A stretch of DNA of 36,883 nucleotides from Chromera velia (lineage: Eukaryota > Sar > Chromeraceae), in NCBI GenBank assembly GCA_018398765.1, contig JAHBMJ010001032.1, forward strand, positions 1 through 36,883, read 5' to 3'. This document shows positions 1 to 11,200 of this stretch, piece by piece (the stretch's first letter is position 1; the number at the start of each line of letters is the position of its first letter). The translations under genes were made by a program, and so were the position numbers. The notes beneath the pieces are model-generated. The model saw only the letters and a program-made list of their open reading frames with translations. It was not told the origin of the DNA and searched no databases.

Positions 1-3000
1 CCCCCCCCCCTCGCCCGCCAAGGGCCCCCCAGTACCGTCTGAAAGCCTAACGTCGATGGCAACTCTACTGCTGCTGCTGCTGATGTACTCCCCCCCCTGT
101 TTGCCGCTGCCGTCTCTGCCGATTTCAACTCTTGCTGGCTGGTCTCTCCCCCCATCCGAGCGTCCTTTGCTCGGACTGACTGTGCAAAACGTTCTCTGCT
201 GAATCTCTCCGCCTCGTTTTCGTACTCCCTCACACTCCCCTGCAGATTCACCCCCCAAACCCTTACTGGTTGTCCATCCCCCTCTACCGTCTCGTCCTCC
301 ACCGCTACTGCCTCTAGAGTTGAGCGGAGCAATGGGGAATGGGTCGACTCGCCGTGTCTGTCGGAGGATCCGCACATCTCTCGACCGCCCTCCCCTGTCC
401 CCCCCGCCAAGAACATCTGCTGACGCGTCTGCGTCTGAAGCGAAGGAAAAGGAGAGCGACGAGACGCCCAAATGTCCTCCTCCATGCTTGTTGACCCCGT
501 CAGACGGCCCCGGCCCCGCTGACGTCCCCGGACGGCCCGAGGACGCCCGGCCCCCTCTAACAGCCGGGGGGGAAGAGGAGACGGCTCTCCGAGAATCGTC
601 TCTCTCGGTTGCGGTTGTGTGGGAGAACGAGTGCGACTCAACATATGGGGGGGAGTGCGACCCTGCTCGCATTCTTCGACTTGTCCCATCCCCCCCTTCA
701 TTTTCGCCGGATGGTCTTTGAACCGACCCTGTGTCGAAAGAAATCCTCTCTCCTCCTCCTCTGCACCCTCTCCGCGTCCTCTCTTCCTCCGTCTTTTCCC
801 ATTTTCCCCCCGTTCTGCTCCACTCCGTCCGCATAGGTCTGGAGAGATCTCGCCAGTCCGCGGAAAGGGCGGGGGACTCCTCGCGAGAGCGCCCACGGGC
901 ACGGCCCCCGGGGCGGACACGCTGCTTTCGTTGTCGTCCGCTAAAGGCGGCGGAAGGGCCTGTTGGAGAGATGGGAGGAGCGGGGGACGCCCCAGCGGAC
1001 ACGGCGGGGGAGAGTGTTTGTGGAGGCAAGGGGGCGCGGTCGCAAGCGAGTAGAAGCGCCAAACTGCTACTGCCCTTCTTCCTTTCCTGAGATTGCGAGG
1101 AAAGGGTAGAGAGAAAAAACGAAAGGAAAGAAACGAACGCTCTGTGGCCAGAGAGAGAGTCGGCCTGACTGCCGAACGGAAGATGGAGAGGTGGAATGGA
1201 AAGATGAGGAAAAGCAAGACGACAAAAAGATGTTCATGAGATCACTTCCGATACTTCCAGATGGTCAAAAAGGGTCGAAGAAAGCTCCGTGGAAGACGAG
1301 AAGAAGAAAATGAATGACCGGACAAGTTGAGTGCATGAACAAGAAGAAGACTTTCCTTTTGTCTCTCTCTCTCTTCTTCTCCTTCAAACAACAAACAGAC
1401 AGAAACCCAAAAAGAGAAAAAGCTGACTCACCCGATGCGCCCTCTGGAAAGACATCCGGTCGATCTCCCTCCGAAGCGCCGCCACCCGAGCACTTGCACT
1501 CGCAATCGCCCCTCTGACCCCGAGGCCGCCTGTACCTTCTTGACTGCTCCCCACACGCGCAGCCTCTGAGGGGGACGACAAGGGTGATGGAGAGAGGTTA
1601 CGCGGAAACGGGGGTGACAACAATGCTGTCCCCTCTGCCTCCCCTCCCCGCATGCGGACCCGCACAGCAAATTCGACACCCCTGGCGTCCCCCTCTTCAA
1701 CTACTGCCACATTTTGAGGAGGGACGACAGGGGTGACAGCCCTGCCTGGTGGGCTTTCCCGTCTCTCACGCATACCCATTGCCGGGTTGAGACTGCAGGA
1801 GGATCCAGCAACGTGTGCCTCCAGGCCTGACGGCCCTGCTATGACGGGCCCCGGAAAGACAGGTCGAAAGATGGCCCCGGCAGTCGGAGCAGGGACAGGG
1901 GAAAGAAGGGGGGGCGGTGAGGTCATGCGAGTCGGAGAGATGCCGGGAGATGTGGGACCTGGTCTCCTCTCTTCCGTCTCTTTCGCTCGTGGCACCGTCT
2001 CCTTCTCTTGAATGCGGGGGGGGGGCCTCTCCAGGCCCGACGGGGCGCTTGTCCCGTCTCCCAATTGAATCTGTACACGGAGTTCTGGGGACCTCTCAAT
2101 TGTGTCTGGAGCGACAGCCTCTCTGAGGAGGGGGGGTGGGAAGGAGGACGCGGTGGAGGTCCAGACAGGAGGGATGCGGTCATGCAAAGGTTGCAGGGGA
2201 TTCAGAGACGGCGAGGCAATCGTGTGGGTCTCTCTGTCTCTCTCTCTGTCTTCTCTTCCCCCTCCCGCCGGTTGGTGAAGAGGCGGCACTGGAGGTGCAC
2301 GCGAGGGAGGGGAGAAGGGGGACGGCCGTCTGCCTGTGGTTTCTGACCATGGAGAGACCACCGATCGATCCGGCATCTCTCTTCTTCCGTCTACTGGCAT
2401 CAGGGGAGGAGAAGTTGTGCGATGAGGTGCAGGGTCCTCAGAACGCAAGTTGGGCCCAGATGGCTCAAGAGGGCCCCGGCGGTCTTGCAGGGGGCTTGCT
2501 CTGTGGTCCCCTGAAGGCAAGGGTAGAGCTTGAGGGACCACAGGCACGAAGGTGACAGTGGCAGGTTGGGCCTCCGGTGCCGCTGGTGATGCTGCGAGGC
2601 GCAGGGACGACTCCAAGGAACCCTCTCCCGTCTCCTTCCTGTCTCTTTGTTGAGCCTTTGTTTCGGCGGGATTTGTCGAATCGACAACTTCTGTTTCCGG
2701 GATCGCTGCTTCTCCAATCGCTTTTTGATCCAATTGGTTCTGCAGATCTGACAGCTCAGCCAAGGTCGCGTCTCTGGCGGTGAGCTGTTCCTCTAATTCA
2801 AGCACTCTTCCTTCCGCCTTCTCGGCCTCCTCCTCCAACAAACGGATCCTGTCTCGGGCGGCGTCAACCTCCTCCTTGCCCCGCTCGGCTGCCACTGTCG
2901 CCTCTGCTGCTGCGGCTTCTCCTGCTCGGGCCTGAAGATAGAATCGCATACACACACATGAAGAGACGGACAGACAAGAATTGTGGGTCTTTCTTCATTT

Positions 3001-6000
3001 TCTACAATTGCTTTCGCTTTCTTCTTTCCTTGCTTCCTGTCTTTGTGTTGACTGACTGACTGTCAGACAGACAGGGACCCTTTTCGCACAGCCATTCCCT
3101 TTTGCCTCTGTGAACGCCAGCGGAGTGTGTTGGGGAGAGGATAGGTGAGATGGTGCAGAGAGAACACGACAAACACGCCCATCTCTCCTCACTGACCCTC
3201 GCCCTGGCCTCATTGAGTGCCTTCTCGAGTCCCCTCACTTCCTCCCGGAGAGCGAAAACCTCTTCTGCCAGGGTCTCGGCCTGCAAGTCGAGTAGATAGA
3301 TAGGGCAGCAAGTGAAAGAAGGTGAGAGCAGACGAGAGAAGAGAAGGGGTGAAAGCAGAGTTGAGTGGAGTATCCCTTCACTCCCAGACCTCCTCGCCTC
3401 TGTCTCCGCACACCCACCAGAAAATCCATTTGTCAAGATGCCGGTCTGTCATTGTTTCTTTATACGTCCATGTACACTTTTTCTTTTTTCCTGTCGGAAG
3501 CGAAAAGACACAGAAACCCTTCACCCTATGAAAGCCAATTGATGGACTTTCTACCGATTGTTCAGCCGCAGACAAACAAACGCAAAAAGGAAGGAAGGCA
3601 GAGAAGAGAACCCAGAGACCGACCTGCGCAAGGATCGCCTCCCTCTCCGTCTCCATACTCTTCAGCTGCTGCTCTACCCTCTCTCTCTCCAGGCTCTCTT
3701 CTTCTTGCTGGGCTTGACGCTGCCACTGCAGATTTGTTCAGGACACCCATAGCGCCAAGCGTATGCGTGCACACACACACACACACACACACAAGGGGAC
3801 ATACGGACACACGAACTCCCGAACGCACAAAACCAAATAGATGGAATACCTGGAGTGCTTCGAGAAGGAAAGGGGGACGGTGGCAGCCTCAAAGGAAAGG
3901 CGAGTCGACGCAAAAGTGCATGCGCTGTGGCGTCAACCGAATCGGAAAATCCCTTCAAAGTTTACCGTCTCCACGTGCTTCACGCAAAATAGCTACCCCA
4001 CTTGACCTATTTTATTCACGTGCAGTCTCTGGCCGACCGACCTCTGCCTGATTCTTCACTCCTGCTCCTCTCTTCTCCACCGCATGGAAGAGTTCTGCCT
4101 CGGCTTTCTCTGCCCTCTGCCTCTGGTCTTCTGTCTGTTTCCTCCAGGCCTCCCTCTCAGTCCTGTCTCGTGAATCCCGCTCGGCCCTGTACAAAGGGGA
4201 GGGACAAAATGAAAGAAAGGGAAACGCAACGCATCGGCTCGAATAAACTTTGATACTCATCACAACAGTGTATGCATCTGGGCACGTTTGTGTGCAAATA
4301 AGGAACCGGGGAGCGACGAGAACACACAACGAAAACAAAAAAAAGAGAAAGGATTTGCAGGTCCTTTTGTAGGCTCTTTCCTCTGGCAGCATCGACAAAA
4401 ACCGAAGTGCGTCTTTGCCTCTACGTCACTCGTCTCAGACGTTCATGCACTGAACACTCACGACAGACAGAAAAAACCCACCGTTCCTGAGCTGCCACTC
4501 TAGCTTCCTCCGCAGCAACGACCAGCTGTCTAGACAACTCGTCTGCCTCTGCCCTCCAGACCAAAGCAGCCCGTAACGCTCTGAGCAAGCGCCCCTCCTC
4601 ACCCTCACCCCCTTCCTCCTGACTTCCAGAATTCAGCTGCAAGGCTTGTTGCCCCAAGGATCGGAGTGCAGCCACGTGATCGGGAGTACACTCCTCAGTG
4701 TCTCTCTCCTCAACACTCTTTCCCCGTTCATCCCGGCCCTTCCCTCTTCCTTTGCGACTGAAGAGATAAACCACGGGTTCTCCTTCCTTCTCATCACCAT
4801 CAGTCACCCCCGACTTCTCCCGCTGCCCCTGTTGTCGTCGGCACTCTTCCTCATCATCTCCCAAAGGAGAGGGCGAGGATGCACGGCGTCTGTTCAGGAG
4901 CTGAGCACGCACCCTCTTCTCAATTCGTGCAATCAACGTCTGCACGCTCTCGTCCATAATCTCCGTTGCCACACTGTCAGAACGCCCCCTATCTCCTCGG
5001 TGTGCATCCCCTCCCTTGTCTTCCTTTTCTGTTGCAGACTTTATCTCATGAGGTTGGAGAAGAGAAGATCCAGGGAAGGGAGGCGAAGAGGACATAGAAC
5101 CGATACTGACAGGCTCTGATCCCGTCTCTGACGCGGCAGGCCGTCTACCTGATTCGCTCTGTTGCTGCTGCTGCTGCTGCTGCTGTTTTTCTTTCTCTCT
5201 CTGTCCCTCCTCACTCCTCCTTGACCTCGGCCTCGAGCTCCCTCCGACATCTCCTGCTGCTGCCGCTTTAGGGGGGCGATGTTCTGAGTGTGACCCCTGG
5301 GACACAACCTCCGTCTTCTGGATTTGGCCGTCTCTGCACAGACAGACAGACGGTCAAACCGAAGGGGGGCGGGGAGAATCAAGGCGAGAAAGAGACCTAA
5401 CTTGCCTGGGAGAAAAACAGAGCCCACGACTGACGACGGAGAGGATGAATTTCATCCGAAGAGAAACGAGGCATCAGAGAAGAGAACAAAAAATAGAAGG
5501 CACGGAAGAGACAAAGGAGCGCAGGCCCAGGGCCGAGACAAGAGGTGCAAGGAAGCAGAAGAGAAAATTCCATTGCAGTCAGATGCCAGCTGACCTGCTC
5601 TGGATCTTTGTCGGGCCTCTCCCATCCCCCTTCCCCCCTCCCTTCTCTCGAGGGGTCACCTCATCGATAGACAGAGACAACGGAGGGGCCGTCAAAGGAA
5701 CCCTGTGAACTTTCACTCCCCCCTCATCCTCATCCTCCGATCTCTCCTCTATCTCTTCCTGTTCTCCTACAGTCTCTGCATGAAGAGACACAGCAGCAGA
5801 GGCTGGAGGCATCGGTGTGCCTCGACTCGAAGAAACCCGCCGGCTTCCTACTGCTGCATCCATTGTCTGCCTTTCCACCTGCTGCCGTGCAGAGGCAGGC
5901 GGCTTTTCCGTCTGTGTCGCTATTGCGCTTCCTGTGTTGGCCTCCTCCAGCTCCTCTCTTTGCTTTGCCTCCTCCGCCATCCTCTGGGCCTGTTCACGGA

Positions 6001-8383
6001 CCCTCTCAGCCTCTATTTCCTCCGTCATCCTTGAAAGCCTGCAAGCGTGCAATCACATTGTCGACGTTTACAGAACGAAGGAAACAATGAGAGAACGAAC
6101 AAAAGAGCATTTCCGTCAGAATTCAAACTCTCTCTCTCTCTCTCTTTCTCTCTCTCTGCTTTTCTTCATCTCTCTTTCTGCGCAAATCGCTGAATACGAG
6201 CTGAGACATGCGACAGCTGCGGAAAAGAGCCCTCCCTGTTCTTTCCTGGCACAAAAACACCAACCGACCGACCGACCGACTAACCTCATCTCCAGAGCTT
6301 GTCGAGTCTTTGCAGCACGCACTGCACCGTCAGCAGCTGCCTCCCGGACCTCAGCCACCTCGTCCCGGAGTCTCTGTGCCTCTCTGGCCGTCTCTGCAGC
6401 TGCTTGGGCCGAGCTAGTGCTCTCGGCCTCCCTCACGCTGAGCGCCTCTTCGACTGCTGCCAAAAGAAGGTGGAGGAGAGACTCTGCAGATGCACCGGAG
6501 AACGTTCCCCCCCCCGGATTAGCAGCGGATGCTACGCCTGGGAGGCTCAGCGTCCCCCCCTCCTCTCGCTGTTGCTGTAGCTGCCTGTCCGTCCCAACTT
6601 CTTCTTCCGTGCTCTGTGAGTGAGGAAGAGGGGAGGCAAGTTGTCGTACACGTTTCAGGGTCCGCAATGCAAGTTCACGCGTCTTCTCGCTGCCAACCCC
6701 GGCACCTGCCGCCATCTGCATCACAAACGTACGCAGGAGACACGTACAGTAAATCATTCAAACACCCTTTTTGCTTTCCCAGCCAAAGTCCATCTAAAAA
6801 AGCTGCCTAGTCCCTCTCTCTTCCACACTTCCCCGCTTTCCGACCTCTTTGATTGCCTTCCATCCCGATTGACCCTTTCACTTCACATCTTCATTTCTCC
6901 TTCCCATTCTCGAAAGATTGGTCGACTCACCTTCTCTGCAGCGGCTCGACTCGCCACTGCCTTGGTCAGTTCTGCAGCCAGACTGGCGGCCCTCCTCTCT
7001 GCACTTCTGGCTCTGGAGGTCTGCACGCGCACTTCCTCCTCAAGGGTGGCCTCGAGGTGACCTCCTTCTCTTGCCTCAACGCCGTCTCTGTCTCTTTCTC
7101 TCTCTTTTTCTCTGCCCAGGCTGCTCTGGACCCCCTCTCCCACGTCTCCTCCCACCACGATCTCTTTTCCTGTGCCTTCTCCTGAAGACTCCTCTCGGGA
7201 CCTGCACAGAGGCACACGGACAGAACATATGGTTACATGAGAGAGGCGGGGGACCTGAGGTGAGAAAAACGGCCTGTGCATTCATAAAAGAGAGAAAGCA
7301 GATTGACCCCGGGAAACGACCCAACGACTGGTCACACACCTCTCTTCACACTCTTTCAAATTAGGGACATGAAGGGACCCTTCAAAAGATTCATCAAGTC
7401 TTCAAAAAAGAGGGCCATTTCTGTTCTCTTCTTGCAATGAACCAGAGAAGGACATGCACGCAATTTTGACACTGTATTGGAGTGATTCTGTGCATGGCTG
7501 AGTGCGTGTGTCCTTGTGCTTGTCTGCAATGCTGACCTTTGTCCCTTTGCTCCGGTCCCCTTCTCCGATTCTCTTCGCCCTCCCCTCCCCCTCTTCTTCT
7601 CTCTGTCCAAACTTTGAGACAGATGCTCGGCCTCTGCTTTCGCCTGCCGGAGAGCTTCGGATGCCTCCTGCATCTCGCGAGCGTGCTGGGCCTGGAGAGC
7701 TGCAGTGCAACCGGCATCTACTGTCTACATTCTTCCTTTCTTTTCTGGCAGAGGGGTGCGGGAAGCTCGAGTGCAATCGCTCAAATATTATTAATATGTT
7801 GAGTTGACCTGTTATGTCGGCTTGCAAAGGAAAAAAAAAGGAAACTTCGAGACTGTCACTTCCACTGTGCGAGCCAAAGGAGGTTGAGGGAAAAGAATCA
7901 CGATGGTTCAACTACTGCCCAGCATACAAGGAGGCCATTACAGAACCCAGCACGCTTTTCCGGCTTCCCCTCTCCTCCCCCATTCCCTCCCCTGCACCAA
8001 CCTGCTACTGCCGCCCTCGCATCCTCCAAAGGAATCCAATCGGAAGGCTTGGAGGAATCCTGCACACCTCCTGTCTGCTCACGAGACTCCGTGCCTGTCC
8101 CCACAGCCTGTGAGCCTCTGTCAATACCCAGCACGCCCCTTCTCGCCCCCCCACCTTGACGCACTTCCGTCTCTCTTGTTTGCTGACTCCTCCTCAACAA
8201 ATCTTCCAGCCTGCAGCCACGTGAGAAGTACAGAGAGGTCAACGGATAAATTGACCCAGGGGCGTGTTTCTCGCACAAAGACGGTATCTTCCACCTCCAC
8301 TTTGCAGAAATCGAAAAAGCGGGGGCAGGGGGGGAGGGAAGAGAAATGGAGGCAAAAGTTGCACGCACACCCACACACCCACG

Positions 8384-8449
<66 letters not shown>

Positions 8450-9032
8450 GAGAGAGCTTTTCTCTGAAAAGGGTAGCTGCAGATGAGGCCGCTGACCTTC
8501 CTTCCAGCTCATTTGCCCTCATCTCCCATCGATCACGTTCTCTCAACACCTCCACTGTTGCTGCAAACCTCCTCACATAATCGCTGTTCGCACAGTCGCT
8601 GCAACACACAGGCAGGAGCAGAGAGAGAGAAGCAGACAAGACAAGAAAGACGAAAAGGCAAAGGGAAAAAGGGAAGAAGTACGAAACAGCGTATTTCGAT
8701 TCGGAAAAGAAAAAGAAGACGATGCCCTCCCGACACAAGAACAAAAACGTTTTTTGAACAACAGAGCCCGGAAGGAAAGCAACGGACCAAGCGGGAGGGA
8801 AGTGTCAAAAGGTGCTCAGTCTGAGTTGAAAAAAAAGGCAAAGTGCTCAGCTAGGTGATCGAGAAAGCAAAAGAAAGAAACACAAACTTGCGGGGAGGAG
8901 GAACGGCGGAGTCTGCAAGGCAGCCGTTCTTCTCCTCTGGATGGAACTACTTCACTTCACCATGCACCTTTATTATTCGATGCCCCCAATCGCAGATCCA
9001 ACCACTCCTGTCTGAACATACACACACTCACT

Positions 9033-9069
<37 letters not shown>

Positions 9070-10617
9070 GCAGACAGACTGACTGACTGACTGACTGACC
9101 CTGAGAACAGTCTCGCAATGCTCGCCGTCCTCCCCCAGGGCCGGAGGGCCTCCACTTCCCTCTCAGCCTCCCGCAGTCTTCTCAACAAAATCTGCATGAA
9201 CCCACCAACGTCCATCGATCGAAGCAACGACAGAGTGTTCGAACAAACAGCTCAACGTTCAGAGCAAGACCCTACAGGCCGATCACTTCATTTTTGCCCC
9301 TGCTCGACCCAACCCACATGCCTGGATCATTGGAGCAACTGATGGGGGGACGGTTGCAATGAAACAATCAGCCACCGAGAGAGAAGGGCTCGGAGAGTGG
9401 GAAGGAATTTCAGGGACCAAGGGAATGCAAGATCCAATTAAGGAGATTCAACGCCAGCCGAACCAAAGTAAAGGGCAGCGAAAAGGGACGAGGGGGGCAG
9501 AAGAGAACCTTCAGACCTATGTGCGGAGAAGAGACCCGGGCACAGAAGATCGTACAACAGCGAAGAAAAGAAAGCCAACCCCCCTTCATTTTCATAAAAG
9601 GGAGAAACAAAGAGTGCACGTGCAGCTCACCTCCACCTCTCTCTTCAACCGAAAAAGAGATTTTGGGTCCCTTCCCTGTTCATGTCCCCCTGCGTGTCCC
9701 TCTTGAATCGTCTGTCTGTCGCCCTCTGTGGCACCTGACGGTTCTTGCCGCTCTCCTGAACGAAATTCACTTCGCTGTGCAGGAGCAGAGGAACAGCGCA
9801 AACGCATGCGGATATGCGTCTGTCCGTCCATGTCACCTTCCGAGCCCAGCTCCTGGGCCATCAGACCGCCCCTGTACCCAGATGAATGGACTGGAGGAGG
9901 ACCAACGGGGCGGAGACGGGTCCCACAGGCATGCCGGGGCCCATGACCCAATCCTCCCAACCCACGGACAATGCTGCCACGCCTGTCTTCCCCGATCATC
10001 GAAGGAAGTGGAGGAAACGGGGGTGTGACATCTGTTTGTAATGTGCCGGGAGCCGGGGGGGGGGCACGTGACCCAGAGGGCCCCGGCAAGCTCGTGCCTG
10101 CCGGATGGGGTTCGTGGGGGGCGGGGGAAGTGCGCGGCAAAGGCAGGCACAAATCTTCGTGGTGGTGCCGAAGGTGCCGAAGGGATTCGTCTGCTCTCTT
10201 CTTCCAGTGAAGTGATGCATGTGCTTGAACCTGCAGGAAGCAGCGATGGGAAAGATACAGGCGGGAAAGAACGCAGCAGTCAAAGAAAAGAGTGTTGGTG
10301 CGGTTGGAGCTCTGTTGTCTCCCACCCATTTCCTGACCTTATATTTCAGTTCCAGTACCACCAAGTTGTGCCTAAGAATTTGCTGTGCGATGTCTTGCCA
10401 TGCAGCAGTCTCCTGTAGCTGTTCCTTTCTGCGGTGGGCCGCCTCTGTACAGTCCTGCAGGCACGCAGTACAACACTCAAGTGCATAATGAGAACAAAAA
10501 CACGAAGAGGAGAGCTTAGCGGCGCGGCTGAGGCCTCCATACCTGGAGGATCTTGTTTGCAATTTCGGTGTCGCCGAGTGCTGACAGCCCCCGTAAATTC
10601 TCTCCTTCCATTCTCAT
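1..10617 (-). CDS. Giant coiled-coil protein, 5' part of gene (3' end beyond left edge)
   Basis: Sixteen exons keep one frame across 15 GT-AG introns: 10617-10543, 10454-10338, 10230-9631, 9191-9100, 8598-8497, 8210-8002, 7699-7537, 7201-6931, 6715-6285, 6038-5595, 5333-4482, 4186-4042, 3725-3624, 3280-3197, 2931-1432 and 1086-<1, about 2,091 codons. The start is ATG at 10617 (MRMEGENLRG); an in-frame stop lies upstream. The protein alternates charged helical segments rich in E, R, A and Q (for example LREAEREVEALRPW and AETLAEEVFALREEVRGLEK) with low-complexity Pro/Ser/Gly/Arg stretches, mainly in the 600-nt, 1500-nt and last exons. There is a polyglutamine run in the 852-nt exon. No catalytic domain, signal peptide or membrane segment is visible. 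The pattern suits a cytoskeletal, centrosomal or flagellar scaffold, but that is inference. The matching intron phases are the main evidence that all exons belong to one gene. Confidence 0.8.
3770..3793. repeat. (CA)n microsatellite in intron of gene A
   Basis: A pure CA dinucleotide run lies in the intron between exons 4186-4042 and 3725-3624, just upstream of the 102-nt exon in the direction of transcription. Confidence 0.9.
5164..5185 (-). repeat. CAG repeat encoding polyglutamine in gene A
   Basis: A run of CTG on the plus strand reads as CAG codons in the coding frame of the 852-nt exon, giving about nine glutamines between a Lys/Glu-rich stretch (QREKEK) and SESGRR. It is coding low complexity and could vary in length between strains. 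Confidence 0.85.
6128..6160. repeat. (CT)n tract in intron of gene A
   Basis: A CT-rich run with one TTT interruption lies in the intron between exons 6715-6285 and 6038-5595. It reads as GA on the transcribed strand. Confidence 0.8.
8388..8456. repeat. (CA)n-(GA)n compound microsatellite in intron of gene A
   Basis: A CA run passes directly into a GA run with one interruption. It sits in the intron between exons 8598-8497 and 8210-8002. Confidence 0.9.
9036..9098. repeat. (CA)n then (GACT)n repeats beside a splice donor of gene A
   Basis: A CA run at about 9036-9067 is followed by GACT tetranucleotides at about 9077-9098. On the minus strand the tetranucleotide reads GTCAGTCAGTC and contains the 5' splice site of exon 9191-9100, so the repeat offers several overlapping GTCAGT donors. 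Confidence 0.85.
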
Positions 10618-11200
10618 TTCCCGATCACCTCGAGAGTCAAACAGCGAAACTAAAGTAGGAGAGCACCATGTATCCCAGAAGCAGTCTCCTGGCGCAGATC
10701 ATTCTTCTTCTAAATTCCTAAAGGCGTAAACAAGGTCGCTCATTCACACGTTGGCATGGAGCTCTTTGCTCGATCAGTACTCAATCTATGCTGGCTGCCT
10801 GCAGCTTCTCGGAAGAGGTGCTGAGCTTATACATTCTGATATGATACCTGGTGTGATCATTCGTTCTGACAACGATCGATCGAAGTTCCCCGCCAATCCC
10901 TGTCATTTCCCCGCGCGCCGGTCAAACACTCATATGATCTCATATGCAATCTCATGCACGCGTACGCACGCGGGCAATTTTCAATGCATGGCTCAATTGT
11001 CAGGGGGGGTCCGCGCGCGCGGCGGGGGTCGAAAGCAAAAATGGCACTTCGCCTCGATCCTCACTTGCATCCGGCCTCGTACTTGGCTTATCCTGGACAT
11101 CTTATGACCAGTGTTGACCACGCATAATTCATGAGAACGAAAAGAAAGCACAGCGTGTATTTGCTTCGTCAAAGAGAGTCTCAGCGCGAAAGTAACGTGT
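10618..11200. promoter_or_regulatory. Divergent intergenic region between genes A and B
   Basis: This interval separates the start codons of the coiled-coil gene (minus) and the kinase gene (plus), so it should hold both promoters and 5' leaders. I see no TATA box or protein motif. It contains short self-complementary stretches (a repeated CATATGATCTCATATG-like motif near 10930 and GATCGATCGA near 10876) and a CG alternation near 11012. It is not AT-rich, unlike three of the other spacers. Confidence 0.4.

Noticed and set aside
65-67. Possible stop codon of gene A (TAG after a run of Gln codons)
   Set aside because: It is in another frame. The frame that continues from the exon 1432-2931 junction is open to the window edge.
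3365-4051. Plus-strand open frame of 228 codons
   Set aside because: It is antisense to introns and exons of gene A and includes a (CA)n run read as His/Thr. No domain-like content.
5817-6623. Plus-strand open frame of 268 codons
   Set aside because: It lies opposite several phase-consistent exons of gene A and spans an intronic CT repeat. Its Ser/Cys-rich composition is that of an antisense shadow.
7903-8580. Plus-strand open frame of 225 codons
   Set aside because: Antisense to two gene A exons and a CA/GA microsatellite.
9071-9098. CRISPR-like or satellite array from tandem units
   Set aside because: Units are only 4 bp without spacers; it is a microsatellite.
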